DNA from: Endomicrobium sp.
Lineage (GTDB): Bacteria > Elusimicrobiota > Endomicrobiia > Endomicrobiales > Endomicrobiaceae
Reading direction: 5' to 3'
Length of the DNA: 5,355 bases
Assembly: GCA_031273645.1 (NCBI GenBank)
Contig: JAISRM010000005.1
Span: forward strand, 1 to 5,355
Shown here: positions 1-4,887 of the stretch, piece after piece
How positions within the stretch are numbered: the first letter of the stretch is position 1
Layout: each line of letters opens with the position of its first letter
Notes under the pieces: model-generated
Database searches by the model: none
What the model saw: only the letters and a program-made list of their open reading frames with translations
Told to the model about the DNA's origin: nothing
Position numbers and translations under genes: made by a program

Positions 1-8
1 TTATCGGG

Positions 9-101
9 TGGGAATCCACGTTTACTAAAAAATTCTTTTTACATTTCGTCTTTAAAAGAAATAATGTTAGAAACTATATTAATTTTAAACATGGATTCCC
101 A
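9..101. mobile_element. MITE-like palindromic element, non-coding
   Basis: The ends are inverted repeats of 15 bp (9-23 and 87-101, TGGGAATCCACGTTT against its complement) with one mismatch. The centre is also palindromic: TCTTT (49-53) and AAAGA (55-59) pair around position 54, almost exactly the midpoint of the two ends. The whole 93 bp can therefore fold into a long imperfect hairpin. No reading frame of note lies inside. This architecture is typical of miniature inverted-repeat elements. No clear target-site duplication can be judged because the left flank is only 8 bases long. It could instead be a non-mobile intergenic palindrome. Confidence 0.5.
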
Positions 102-114
102 TTTTCATGGGAAT
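95..114. repeat. ATTCCC-N8-GGGAAT hairpin (dRS3-like)
   Basis: A perfect 8-bp stem (95-102 with 107-114) closes a TTTC loop. The sequence fits the pattern ATTCCC-N8-GGGAAT, which is the form of the neisserial dRS3 repeat. Similar ATTCCC/GGGAAT palindromes are scattered through many unrelated bacteria, so this is a resemblance in form and not evidence of origin. It overlaps the right end of the 9-101 element and the start of the tandem repeat. Confidence 0.6.
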
Positions 115-197
115 GACAGACACAAACAAAACGGACATTGAAAAACAATTTATAAAACAGACACTGGCTGCCAATCCCATAAAGCAGACGAAGTCTG
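97..197. repeat. Tandem intergenic repeat, copy 1
   Basis: First of two adjacent units of about 100 bp. Its first 74 bases (97-170) match 198-271 without gaps and with five substitutions. The tail (171-197) is more diverged, but both copies end in an ATAAA run followed by a small GAA-loop hairpin (here CAGAC-GAA-GTCTG, 185-197). The unit begins with the TCCCAT-TTTC-ATGGGA palindrome. No coding potential is seen. Confidence 0.85.
179..197 (-). terminator. Terminator-like hairpin of a repeated family, copy A
   Basis: Read on the minus strand this is a CAGAC/GTCTG stem with a TTC loop followed by CTTTAT. It shares a 19-base layout with 279-297 and with the complement of 4824-4842. It lies downstream of the minus-strand metal-uptake operon but after a better terminator, so its role there is doubtful. 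The stem is short (5 bp) and the T tract is interrupted. Confidence 0.35.
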
Positions 198-297
198 TCC
201 CATTTTCATGGGAATGACGGACACAAACAAAACAGACATTGAAAAACAATTAACAAAACAGACACTGTCTGTGTTTTCATAAAATAGGCGAAGCCTG
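198..297. repeat. Tandem intergenic repeat, copy 2
   Basis: Second unit, directly abutting the first. It starts with the same TCCCAT/ATGGGA palindrome (198-203 with 208-213), but here the outer bases of the stem have been lost. It contains an extra 6-bp hairpin, ACAGAC-ACT-GTCTGT (258-272), which copy 1 lacks because of a G/T difference. It ends in the hairpin AGGC-GAA-GCCT (286-296). Confidence 0.85.
279..297 (-). terminator. Terminator-like hairpin of a repeated family, copy B
   Basis: On the minus strand this is an AGGC/GCCT stem with a TTC loop followed by ATTTTAT. The 19 bases differ at one position from the complement of the terminator behind the gene at 4167-4823. Relative to copy A, a G-C pair in the stem replaces an A-T pair, so pairing is kept although the bases changed. 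It could act as a back-up terminator for transcripts that pass 434. Confidence 0.4.
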
Positions 298-329
298 ATC
301 AGTTGACTGCTGACAGTTAGCGCTGATGC

Positions 330-347
330 CGCGCAGATTGCTGCGCG
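330..347. repeat. Strong GC-rich hairpin, role unknown
   Basis: CGCGCAG (330-336) and CTGCGCG (341-347) pair perfectly over 7 bp around an ATTG loop. No T tract follows on either strand, so it is not a classic Rho-independent terminator. Just upstream, 304-319 forms a weaker hairpin (TGACTG/CAGTTA with one G-T pair). The stretch 300-433 shows no open reading frame with a ribosome binding site and no tRNA-like fold. Confidence 0.5.
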
Positions 348-355
348 AAAGTTTC

Positions 356-394
356 TTAACTACAGCTGAAAAAATATAAAAAAACCGCGACAGC
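356..394. repeat. Direct repeat, partner of 422-458
   Basis: This stretch begins TTAACTACAGC, runs through an A-rich middle and ends CCGCGACAGC. The same order of blocks recurs at 422-458 with small length differences in the A-rich part. In the 422-458 copy the CCGCG is followed by CGCGG and becomes a terminator stem. Here the right-hand arm is absent or degraded. Confidence 0.65.
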
Positions 395-433
395 AATTAC
401 TTGTAACAACGCCGGCATTGATTAACTACAGCC

Positions 434-462
434 AAAAAAAACATAAAACCGCGACAGCGCGG
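434..462 (-). terminator. Rho-independent terminator of the receptor/ABC operon
   Basis: On the minus strand a perfect 5-bp stem (CCGCG, loop CTGT, CGCGG; 462-449) is followed by TTTTATG and then a run of eight T. It begins 14 bases after the stop codon of the ABC ATPase gene and marks the end of the operon. A GGC-rich run (458-473) sits between stop codon and stem and offers alternative pairings. Confidence 0.75.
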
Positions 463-475
463 CGGCGGCGCGGAG

Positions 476-1231
476 TTACGAATAAATATTGTATTCTTTA
501 GCTTTTTTTGCAATATTTTCGTTGTCGGTTTCAAGAACGATTTTTGAATTTTTGAGCATAATTACTTTTGAACAGCAGTCCGGAATCAAATCTATGTCGT
601 GGGTGGCCATAAGACAGGTAAAAGCAAATTTTTTATAGAGAACTTTTATAAGGGACATAAAATCTTGTTTTGACTGCGGATCGAGATTTGCCTGAGGCTC
701 GTCAAAAAGAACGATTTCCGGCTGCTGCGCTATAACTCTTGCAAGCGACGTTTTTCTGGCTTCTCCGCCGGAAATTGCGCCTATGGGCATATTTTTTATA
801 TTTTCAATTCCGGTAAGAGCAAGAGCTTTTTGCACCGCGTTTGCATCTTCCTGCAAAAATTTTCTAAAAATTCCGTTTTTTGCAAAACGCCCCACGCTTA
901 CGGCTTCATATACCGACACGGGACAATTCTTATCCGAAGCGTCGTTTTGCGGCGAATATCCTATAATGTTTCTTTTTACTTTTTTTAAATCGCGGCCGAA
1001 TATTTTCACGCTTCCGCTAAAACTTCTCAGCCCGCAAAGAGCTTTTAAAAGCGTGCTTTTGCCGGCGCCGTTAGCTCCTATAAGCGAATAAAAAACGCCT
1101 TTTTCCAAATTCAAATTTATGCGGTCAAGAATTTTTTTTTCACATCCGGGCAAGTTTCCAAAAGGGAACTTGCCCGGACATATTACGGAAAGATTTTTGA
1201 TTTCTGCGGCAAACGTCGGGGTTGCGCTCAT
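476..1231 (-). CDS. ABC transporter ATP-binding protein, metal type
   Basis: Cytoplasmic ATPase subunit expected to power import of the substrate delivered by the binding protein encoded just upstream. All nucleotide-binding motifs are present in the 251 residues: Walker A GANGAGKST (52-60), Q-loop Gln95, signature ISGGE (153-157), Walker B IVLFDEP (173-179), D-loop NLD (182-184) and switch His211 in ATHD. The layout resembles ZnuC/MntB-type and FepC-like ATPases. The ATG overlaps the TGA of the binding-protein gene by 4 bp, and an AAAAGG stretch lies just ahead, which supports this start and translational coupling. Oddity: residues of about 20-31 (CPGKFPFGNLPG) are an extra loop encoded by a 32-bp palindrome. 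Without it the text reads NLSVICEKKIL, as usual for the family. No permease gene follows. Substrate is inferred from context only. Confidence 0.93.
   Translation of the reverse strand: MSATPTFAAEIKNLSVICPGKFPFGNLPGCEKKILDRINLNLEKGVFYSLIGANGAGKSTLLKALCGLRSFSGSVKIFGRDLKKVKRNIIGYSPQNDASDKNCPVSVYEAVSVGRFAKNGIFRKFLQEDANAVQKALALTGIENIKNMPIGAISGGEARKTSLARVIAQQPEIVLFDEPQANLDPQSKQDFMSLIKVLYKKFAFTCLMATHDIDLIPDCCSKVIMLKNSKIVLETDNENIAKKAKEYNIYS
1142..1181. repeat. Palindromic element inserted in frame in a coding region
   Basis: Inverted arms 1145-1159 and 1164-1178 (TCCGGGCAAGTTTCC against its complement) match at 14 of 15 positions around an AAAA centre. The core 1146-1177 is flanked by ACAT on both sides (1142-1145 and 1178-1181), like a 4-bp target duplication. 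Core plus one flank is 36 bp, exactly 12 codons, so the ATPase frame stays open. It encodes a surface loop before the Walker A motif. Comparable in-frame palindromes are known from Rickettsia (RPE), but no relation to them is shown here. Confidence 0.7.
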
Positions 1232-2037
1232 TCAAGCGCCTTTTTAAGACGGGCAACATTGTCTTTTAACGTATTAACGTAAGATTTGCCCAGTATAAAA
1301 CTGCTTATGGCGATTTGTTTTGCGCCGGTATTTTTTGCAAGCTCTCTGCCGGCCGAAGCGCCCATCTGCAAACTGTCAATTACTAATTTTATCTTATCTT
1401 TTTTTCCTTCTTTAATAAGATAAGACAATCTCTTTGCAGACAATTCACCGCTTTTGCCGTAAACCGCTACGACGTCAAAACCGTAATTTTCAAGAAAATC
1501 TTTAACTTGAAAATTTGACATAACTTTAACGCCGTAAGCTTTTTCAAGTTCTTTCTTAACGACGGAAGCGGCAAAATTTACTTCATAAGCGTATTGAGTA
1601 TAATTTTCTTCATAATATTTGGCGTTTTCTTCGTCGAGGCTTACAAGAAGGCTTTTGATTTCTTCCGCAGCCCTTATATGAATATAAGGTATCATCCAAT
1701 TCCCGTCGGTTTCAATCGTCTTATACAGTTTCCCCAAATCGCCGACTTCAAGTTTAAGCTTGTTTACCCATTTTTCCCATTTATGACTTAAAATCAGATT
1801 GCTTTTTTCCGCCTTTTCTACGGCTTGCGGAGTTATATCGTAATCGCTGGGACACATAAGCGGCTTTATCATTATATATACGTCAACTTTATCGCCGCCG
1901 ACAGCTTTTACAATTTCGCCTATGTTTGCGGTGGTAACGGTAATATTCATTTTCGTCTTATTTGGATCGGAATAAGGGGCTGCAAAAGACAGGCAGCAAA
2001 AACATGCGATAAGAAATAAAGAAATTATCTTATTCAT
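1228..2037 (-). CDS. Divergent ZnuA/TroA-type (cluster A-I) substrate-binding protein
   Basis: Predicted periplasmic binding protein of a metal ABC importer, 269 residues, somewhat shorter than usual for ZnuA. A signal peptide covers about residues 1-20 (MNKIISLFLIA, then SFAA); LIAC at 9-12 resembles a lipobox but sits very near the N-terminus. Family traits: ITVTTANIGEIVKAVGGDKVDV (split here at 31-40 and 41-53), SDYDITPQAVEKAEKSNLIL (64-83), GAKQIAI near 238. The usual metal ligands are replaced: the DPH motif reads CPS (62-64), the second His site reads DGN (111-113), the third reads SNF (174-176), and the Glu site reads D221. The His-rich loop of ZnuA is absent. Candidate alternative ligands are Cys62, His85, His120 and Asp221. 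The gene starts 40 bases after the receptor gene with only a weak ribosome binding site. Substrate unknown; nickel or cobalt is suggested by the upstream operator. Confidence 0.82.
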   Translation of the reverse strand: MNKIISLFLIACFCCLSFAAPYSDPNKTKMNITVTTANIGEIVKAVGGDKVDVYIMIKPLMCPSDYDITPQAVEKAEKSNLILSHKWEKWVNKLKLEVGDLGKLYKTIETDGNWMIPYIHIRAAEEIKSLLVSLDEENAKYYEENYTQYAYEVNFAASVVKKELEKAYGVKVMSNFQVKDFLENYGFDVVAVYGKSGELSAKRLSYLIKEGKKDKIKLVIDSLQMGASAGRELAKNTGAKQIAISSFILGKSYVNTLKDNVARLKKALE

Positions 2038-2077
2038 AATGAGTTCTATTATACAAATTTAATCCTCATTTCTTAAA

Positions 2078-3934
2078 TTAGAACGAGTATTTTACTCCGC
2101 CTGTTGCCGTAATGCCCGGCATTTCGTAAATTCTGTCGGAGCCGAAAGAAACTATGTACATTTCATATTTTTGATTTGTAAAATTATCGGCCGAGATAAA
2201 AACAGAGAGCGCTTCAGTAATATTAAAAGTAACTTTTGCATTAAACACGTTAAAATCTTTTAACTTCACCACAGTTGCGTTGCTTACGCTTGCCGCATAA
2301 ATTCCGTAATAGTCAAAAACAAACATTGCGCCCACGTAAAAATTAAATTTTCCGACGGTATAATCTAAAGACAAATCAGCCTTATGTTTTACCACAGGCT
2401 GAGTTATTTTTCCGCTTGAAGAACCGGCGTTTAAGTTTCCGGCGTCGAGATAGGAATAGGCGCCATATCCTCTTAGATTTTCTATAATGTCTCCTTTTAG
2501 CGAAACCTCAAAACCCTTAAATTCATATTTCCCGGAATTTCTAAATTCTACCGGAACCGGAACTCTTGAAGGAGAAACAAAAGTTTCCTGAATATAGTTG
2601 TCGCCTTTTAGTATAAACGCGGCCGCATCAAAATCAATTCCCAAATATTTAGAATTTACGCCTATTTCCCAGCTGTCGCGGGTTTCGGCTTTTAAATCGG
2701 GATTTCTCGGCGGGACGGTATAAAGTTCGTTAAGATAAGGAGCTCTGAAACTTCTGGAATATCCGGATCTTACATTTAATTTTTCGGTTATTTCATATGA
2801 AAAACCGGCGCGCGCGCCAAAAGCTTCTCCTGAAATTTCATCGTAATTATATCTTGCTCCCGCCAAAAGAGTAAGGCCTGCCATAACTTCGTGCTCGTCA
2901 AGAACAAACAAAGCCGTCTCATTTTTCTTCCAGTATCCTCTTGGCATTAAAGCCGGCGGCGCAGACGCGGCGATAAGCTGCGCGTCGGAATATCTGTATT
3001 CGGCTCCGTATTTTAAAACGTTGTCTTTAAATAAACGGTTTTCAAAATGCGCGTTTATGCCGTAAATGGCGTCTTTTGAATGAAATCCGTCGGAAAACTG
3101 ATGTTCGCCGCTGTCGGCAAAAGCCGTAATATCGATTTTTGCATTGTCAAAAATCTTTTGATATTTTATGTCCGTCGCGTTTCTTTTAAAATCATATGCG
3201 CTTGCGGCAACGGCCGTTCCGGCGACGGTCTTTGCGGCAGGCTCGTATTCGACTCCGACAAAATCTTTTCTCGTTATTTTAATTTCGCTCGTATCGTCTA
3301 TTTTATATCCTATCTTTATATAAGTATCGCTGGCATTATATCCTGAATTTTCAACAAAACCGTCGCTTAAAGCTTTGTTTACGCTTACTTCATAAATGAT
3401 TTTTTCCGACTGACCGCCAAGATAAGCGTTATAATTTTGCGTGTTAAAAGTTCCAAAAGAAAACCCGAAACTTCCTTCAAGAATGCCTTGCGGCTGACGC
3501 GTTATAATGTTGATAAGGCCGCCAAATCCGTCGCCGCCGTACAAAACGGAATCGGCAGTTTTAATAACTTCAACCGACGCGACATTGCCCGAAAGCAAAG
3601 ACTGAGGGATCGCGCAGCCGTAAAGCGAAACTTTTTCGGGACGTCCGTCGATAAATAAACCTATTCTTCTAAAACTGTCGCCCATGCCTCTTATGCTTAA
3701 ATCTGATTTTATCGCCGAGGCGCCTTTTGATACAAAAACTCCGGCGACCGATTCGACCGCATTTAAAGCGGCCGGACTGTTTTTCTTTTCTATTTCTTTT
3801 TCATCTACGGTAATTTGCGAAATAAAATCGTTTTTTTGCGCAATTTTTTCTATCGATAAAAAAGCGTCCTGCGAAAAGGCTGAAACCCAAAAAACAGACG
3901 TTGCGGCAAAAGCAATAAATAACTTGCGTATCAT
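2078..3934 (-). CDS. TonB-dependent outer-membrane receptor, first gene of a metal-uptake operon
   Basis: A 618-residue outer-membrane gated channel that takes up a scarce ligand with energy from TonB-ExbBD. Signal peptide at 1-22 (ends near SAFSQ). A short ITVDE stretch (41-45) is the best TonB-box-like segment. The plug domain covers about 45-148: SIRGMG (80-85), LFIDGRP (93-99), VEVIK (121-125), then LYGGDGFGGLINIITR (131-146), all classic plug landmarks. The remainder is the 22-strand barrel, ending in the terminal phenylalanine KYSF that outer-membrane insertion needs. Length and layout are BtuB-like, but similarity of this kind does not fix the ligand. The start is supported by an AAGGGGG ribosome binding site about 8 bases upstream. 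A NikR-like palindrome lies 34-60 bases ahead of the ATG, and binding-protein and ATPase genes follow on the same strand, so nickel, cobalt or a metallophore complex is the likely cargo. Confidence 0.92.
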   Translation of the reverse strand: MIRKLFIAFAATSVFWVSAFSQDAFLSIEKIAQKNDFISQITVDEKEIEKKNSPAALNAVESVAGVFVSKGASAIKSDLSIRGMGDSFRRIGLFIDGRPEKVSLYGCAIPQSLLSGNVASVEVIKTADSVLYGGDGFGGLINIITRQPQGILEGSFGFSFGTFNTQNYNAYLGGQSEKIIYEVSVNKALSDGFVENSGYNASDTYIKIGYKIDDTSEIKITRKDFVGVEYEPAAKTVAGTAVAASAYDFKRNATDIKYQKIFDNAKIDITAFADSGEHQFSDGFHSKDAIYGINAHFENRLFKDNVLKYGAEYRYSDAQLIAASAPPALMPRGYWKKNETALFVLDEHEVMAGLTLLAGARYNYDEISGEAFGARAGFSYEITEKLNVRSGYSRSFRAPYLNELYTVPPRNPDLKAETRDSWEIGVNSKYLGIDFDAAAFILKGDNYIQETFVSPSRVPVPVEFRNSGKYEFKGFEVSLKGDIIENLRGYGAYSYLDAGNLNAGSSSGKITQPVVKHKADLSLDYTVGKFNFYVGAMFVFDYYGIYAASVSNATVVKLKDFNVFNAKVTFNITEALSVFISADNFTNQKYEMYIVSFGSDRIYEMPGITATGGVKYSF

Positions 3935-3967
3935 TTTGTAATCCCCCTTGAGTAAAATTGATACGTA

Positions 3968-3994
3968 ATGTTACATAATTTTAAAACGTAACAC
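3968..3994 (-). promoter_or_regulatory. NikR-like operator upstream of the receptor operon
   Basis: The sequence is ATGTTAC, 13 bases, GTAACAC. It matches the GTGTTAC-N13/14-GTAACAC consensus that I recall as predicted for Desulfovibrio NikR at 13 of 14 arm positions; read on the minus strand the first arm is the perfect GTGTTAC. An extra ACGTAA half-site (3963-3968) lies beside it, repeating 3986-3991. The palindrome covers the likely promoter of the receptor gene, which fits nickel-dependent repression. No nikR gene is in the window. Confidence 0.6.
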
Positions 3995-3996
3995 AA
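3968..3996 (-). promoter_or_regulatory. Candidate promoter of the receptor operon
   Basis: On the minus strand TTGTGT (3996-3991) is followed after 17 bases by TAACAT (3973-3968), each matching four of six positions of a sigma-70 hexamer. A start near 3960 would give a leader of about 25 bases containing the AAGGGGG ribosome binding site (3949-3943). The region is AT-rich, so other hexamer choices are possible. Its overlap with the operator is the main reason to list it. Confidence 0.35.
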
Positions 3997-4017
3997 TATA
4001 AAAATCAGTGTCTGTCA

Positions 4018-4043
4018 ATGCCGGCATATTTTTAGTCCGGCAT
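4018..4043. repeat. ATGCCGG/CCGGCAT hairpin
   Basis: Perfect 7-bp inverted repeat (4018-4024 with 4037-4043) with a 12-base loop containing a T run. It is the first of three consecutive hairpins between the divergently transcribed receptor operon and the beta-barrel gene. It may belong to a dispersed intergenic repeat. It does not end in a T tract. Confidence 0.55.
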
Positions 4044-4049
4044 GCTGCA

Positions 4050-4064
4050 AGACAGTTTCTGTCT
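4050..4064. repeat. AGACAG/CTGTCT hairpin
   Basis: Perfect 6-bp stem around a TTT loop, immediately before the larger hairpin that starts at 4066. No T tract follows. It is part of the same hairpin cluster. Confidence 0.5.
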
Positions 4065-4065
4065 C

Positions 4066-4104
4066 GGACAGCGTCATGTCCTTGACATGCTGTCCTTGAC
4101 ATGC
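4066..4104. repeat. Bulged hairpin with a 14-bp tandem duplication
   Basis: GGACAGC (4066-4072) pairs with GCTGTCC (4089-4095), and inside it ATGTC (4076-4080) pairs with GACAT (4084-4088). The result is a 12-bp stem with one 3-base bulge and a CTT loop. The 14 bases TGTCCTTGACATGC occur twice in perfect tandem (4077-4090 and 4091-4104), so an alternative pairing register exists. Each copy carries a TTGACA. Confidence 0.75.
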
Positions 4105-4124
4105 TTAATTAAATAAGATATTTA
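4096..4124 (+). promoter_or_regulatory. Candidate promoter of the beta-barrel gene
   Basis: A perfect TTGACA (4096-4101) is followed after 17 bases by TATTTA (4119-4124), a poor -10 element. A second TTGACA lies at 4082-4087. The -35-like hexamer is part of the 14-bp duplication, so its match may be incidental. A start near 4131 would leave a leader of about 36 bases. Confidence 0.3.
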
Positions 4125-4155
4125 GAAAGTGTGCTTTATTTTAAAAATCATAGAT

Positions 4156-4161
4156 AAGGAG
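4156..4161 (+). promoter_or_regulatory. Ribosome binding site of the beta-barrel gene
   Basis: AAGGAG lies 5 bases before the ATG at 4167, close to ideal, and fixes the start of the gene. Confidence 0.85.
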
Positions 4162-4166
4162 TTTTT

Positions 4167-4823
4167 ATGAAGAAACTTTTTATGCTTTTATTGTGTTGCG
4201 CGACGGCGGCGGGCGTTTCTTTTGCCGAAACGGAGCAAAGCAATGTGTATATAGCCGCAAACATATCGCAAAGTTTTGAAAATTTTTCTTATGATTCCTT
4301 TATTGATCATTTTTTAGACAAAAAAGCGGAAGACGGAAAAATTTTGGACGGACCGAGATACGATTTTTGCGCGGGATACAGATTAGGTTCAAAAATAAGA
4401 ATTGAAGGACAATATATAATTATAAGTAAGCACAGCTTTCAAGTTGACAAAGAAACTTCCGACATAGAATATAAAGCTACGGCTGTTTTTGCAAATATTT
4501 TGTACGATTTTTGGGACGTTCAAAAGTCGATTATCACTCCTTTTCTTGGAATAGGCATAGGTGTCGGATCGCCAAATCTTAAACTTAGCATAAGAGATTT
4601 GCAGGAAGAAAGCAAAGAAAACGGGTTTTCGTGGCAGGCGCAGGGCGGGATAAATTTAAGACTTACAAAATGGCTTATAGTTAACGTTAAATATTCTTAT
4701 CTGGCTATGCCGGAAGTTACAAAAAATATTGATTCTTCGCATCTTAACAACGGCGAATATTTAGAAAGCAAATTTAAAGAAGGCGTTCAAGCCATAGGCG
4801 CCGGCATCACCCTCATGCTCTAA
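4167..4823 (+). CDS. Small outer-membrane beta-barrel protein of unknown function
   Basis: Secreted protein of 218 residues. The signal peptide covers 1-20 (MKKLFMLLLCCATAAG, cleaved after VSFA). The mature part alternates polar and hydrophobic residues in the manner of an eight-stranded OmpA/OprF-like or OMP_b-brl barrel: strands near NVYIAANIS, YDFCAGYRLG, RIEGQYIIIS, YKATAVFANILYDF, TPFLGIGIGVG, FSWQAQGGINLRL, LIVNVKYSYLA and GVQAIGAGITLML. The PFLGIGIGVG segment is typical of this superfamily. It ends in leucine, not the usual aromatic residue. It stands alone, divergent from the metal-uptake operon and convergent with the OmpA-domain gene, and has its own terminator. Whether it responds to the same metal signal is not shown. 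Specific function unknown. Confidence 0.85.
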   Translation: MKKLFMLLLCCATAAGVSFAETEQSNVYIAANISQSFENFSYDSFIDHFLDKKAEDGKILDGPRYDFCAGYRLGSKIRIEGQYIIISKHSFQVDKETSDIEYKATAVFANILYDFWDVQKSIITPFLGIGIGVGSPNLKLSIRDLQEESKENGFSWQAQGGINLRLTKWLIVNVKYSYLAMPEVTKNIDSSHLNNGEYLESKFKEGVQAIGAGITLML

Positions 4824-4842
4824 CAGGCTTCGCCTGTTTTAT
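4822..4842 (+). terminator. Rho-independent terminator of the beta-barrel gene
   Basis: AACAGGC (4822-4828) and GCCTGTT (4832-4838) form a 7-bp stem with a TTC loop, followed by TTTTAT. It overlaps the stop codon of the gene. The bases 4824-4842, complemented, match 279-297 at 18 of 19 positions, so this terminator belongs to a small repeat family in the window. Confidence 0.85.
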
Positions 4843-4869
4843 AGAAGACATTTGATCCATTCAATCCAT

Positions 4870-4887
4870 AAAAAGCGCGATAGCGCT
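4870..4887 (-). terminator. Rho-independent terminator of the OmpA-domain gene
   Basis: On the minus strand AGCGC (4887-4883), loop TATC and GCGCT (4878-4874) form a 5-bp stem that runs into TTTTTATGG. The left arm includes part of the TAG stop codon (4888-4886). The hairpin followed by TTTTTAT has the same plan as the other terminators of the window. Confidence 0.7.

Noticed and set aside
9..300. CRISPR array in the repeat-rich left region
   Set aside because: There are only two units of about 100 bp in direct tandem, without short identical repeats separated by unique spacers and without cas genes.
330..347. Rho-independent terminator at the strong CGCGCAG hairpin
   Set aside because: Neither strand shows a T tract after the stem.
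783..1091. Open frame of 102 codons on the plus strand inside the ATPase gene
   Set aside because: It lies wholly opposite a gene with all ABC motifs, has no recognizable domain and no good ribosome binding site. The plus-strand frames opposite the receptor and binding-protein genes were rejected for the same reason.
1389..1423. 9-bp inverted repeat TTATCTTAT/ATAAGATAA in the binding-protein gene
   Set aside because: The loop is 17 bases and the arms encode ordinary Leu, Ile, Lys and Asp codons in a normal part of the protein. AT-rich codon use explains it without an insertion.
2048..2076. TTAAGA-N17-TATAAT promoter-like pair just before the binding-protein gene
   Set aside because: The -10 is perfect, but a start would fall about four bases from the ATG and leave no ribosome binding site. 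The 40-base gap in an AT-rich same-strand operon makes a chance match more likely.
3935..4166. Cobalamin riboswitch ahead of the BtuB-length receptor
   Set aside because: The leader between the probable promoter and the start codon is only about 25 bases, and no B12-box-like sequence was seen.
4798..4806. GCCGGCAT motif shared with 411-418 and 4020-4027
   Set aside because: The match is only eight or nine bases and one copy is inside a coding region at ordinary codons, so it is not convincing as a repeat family.
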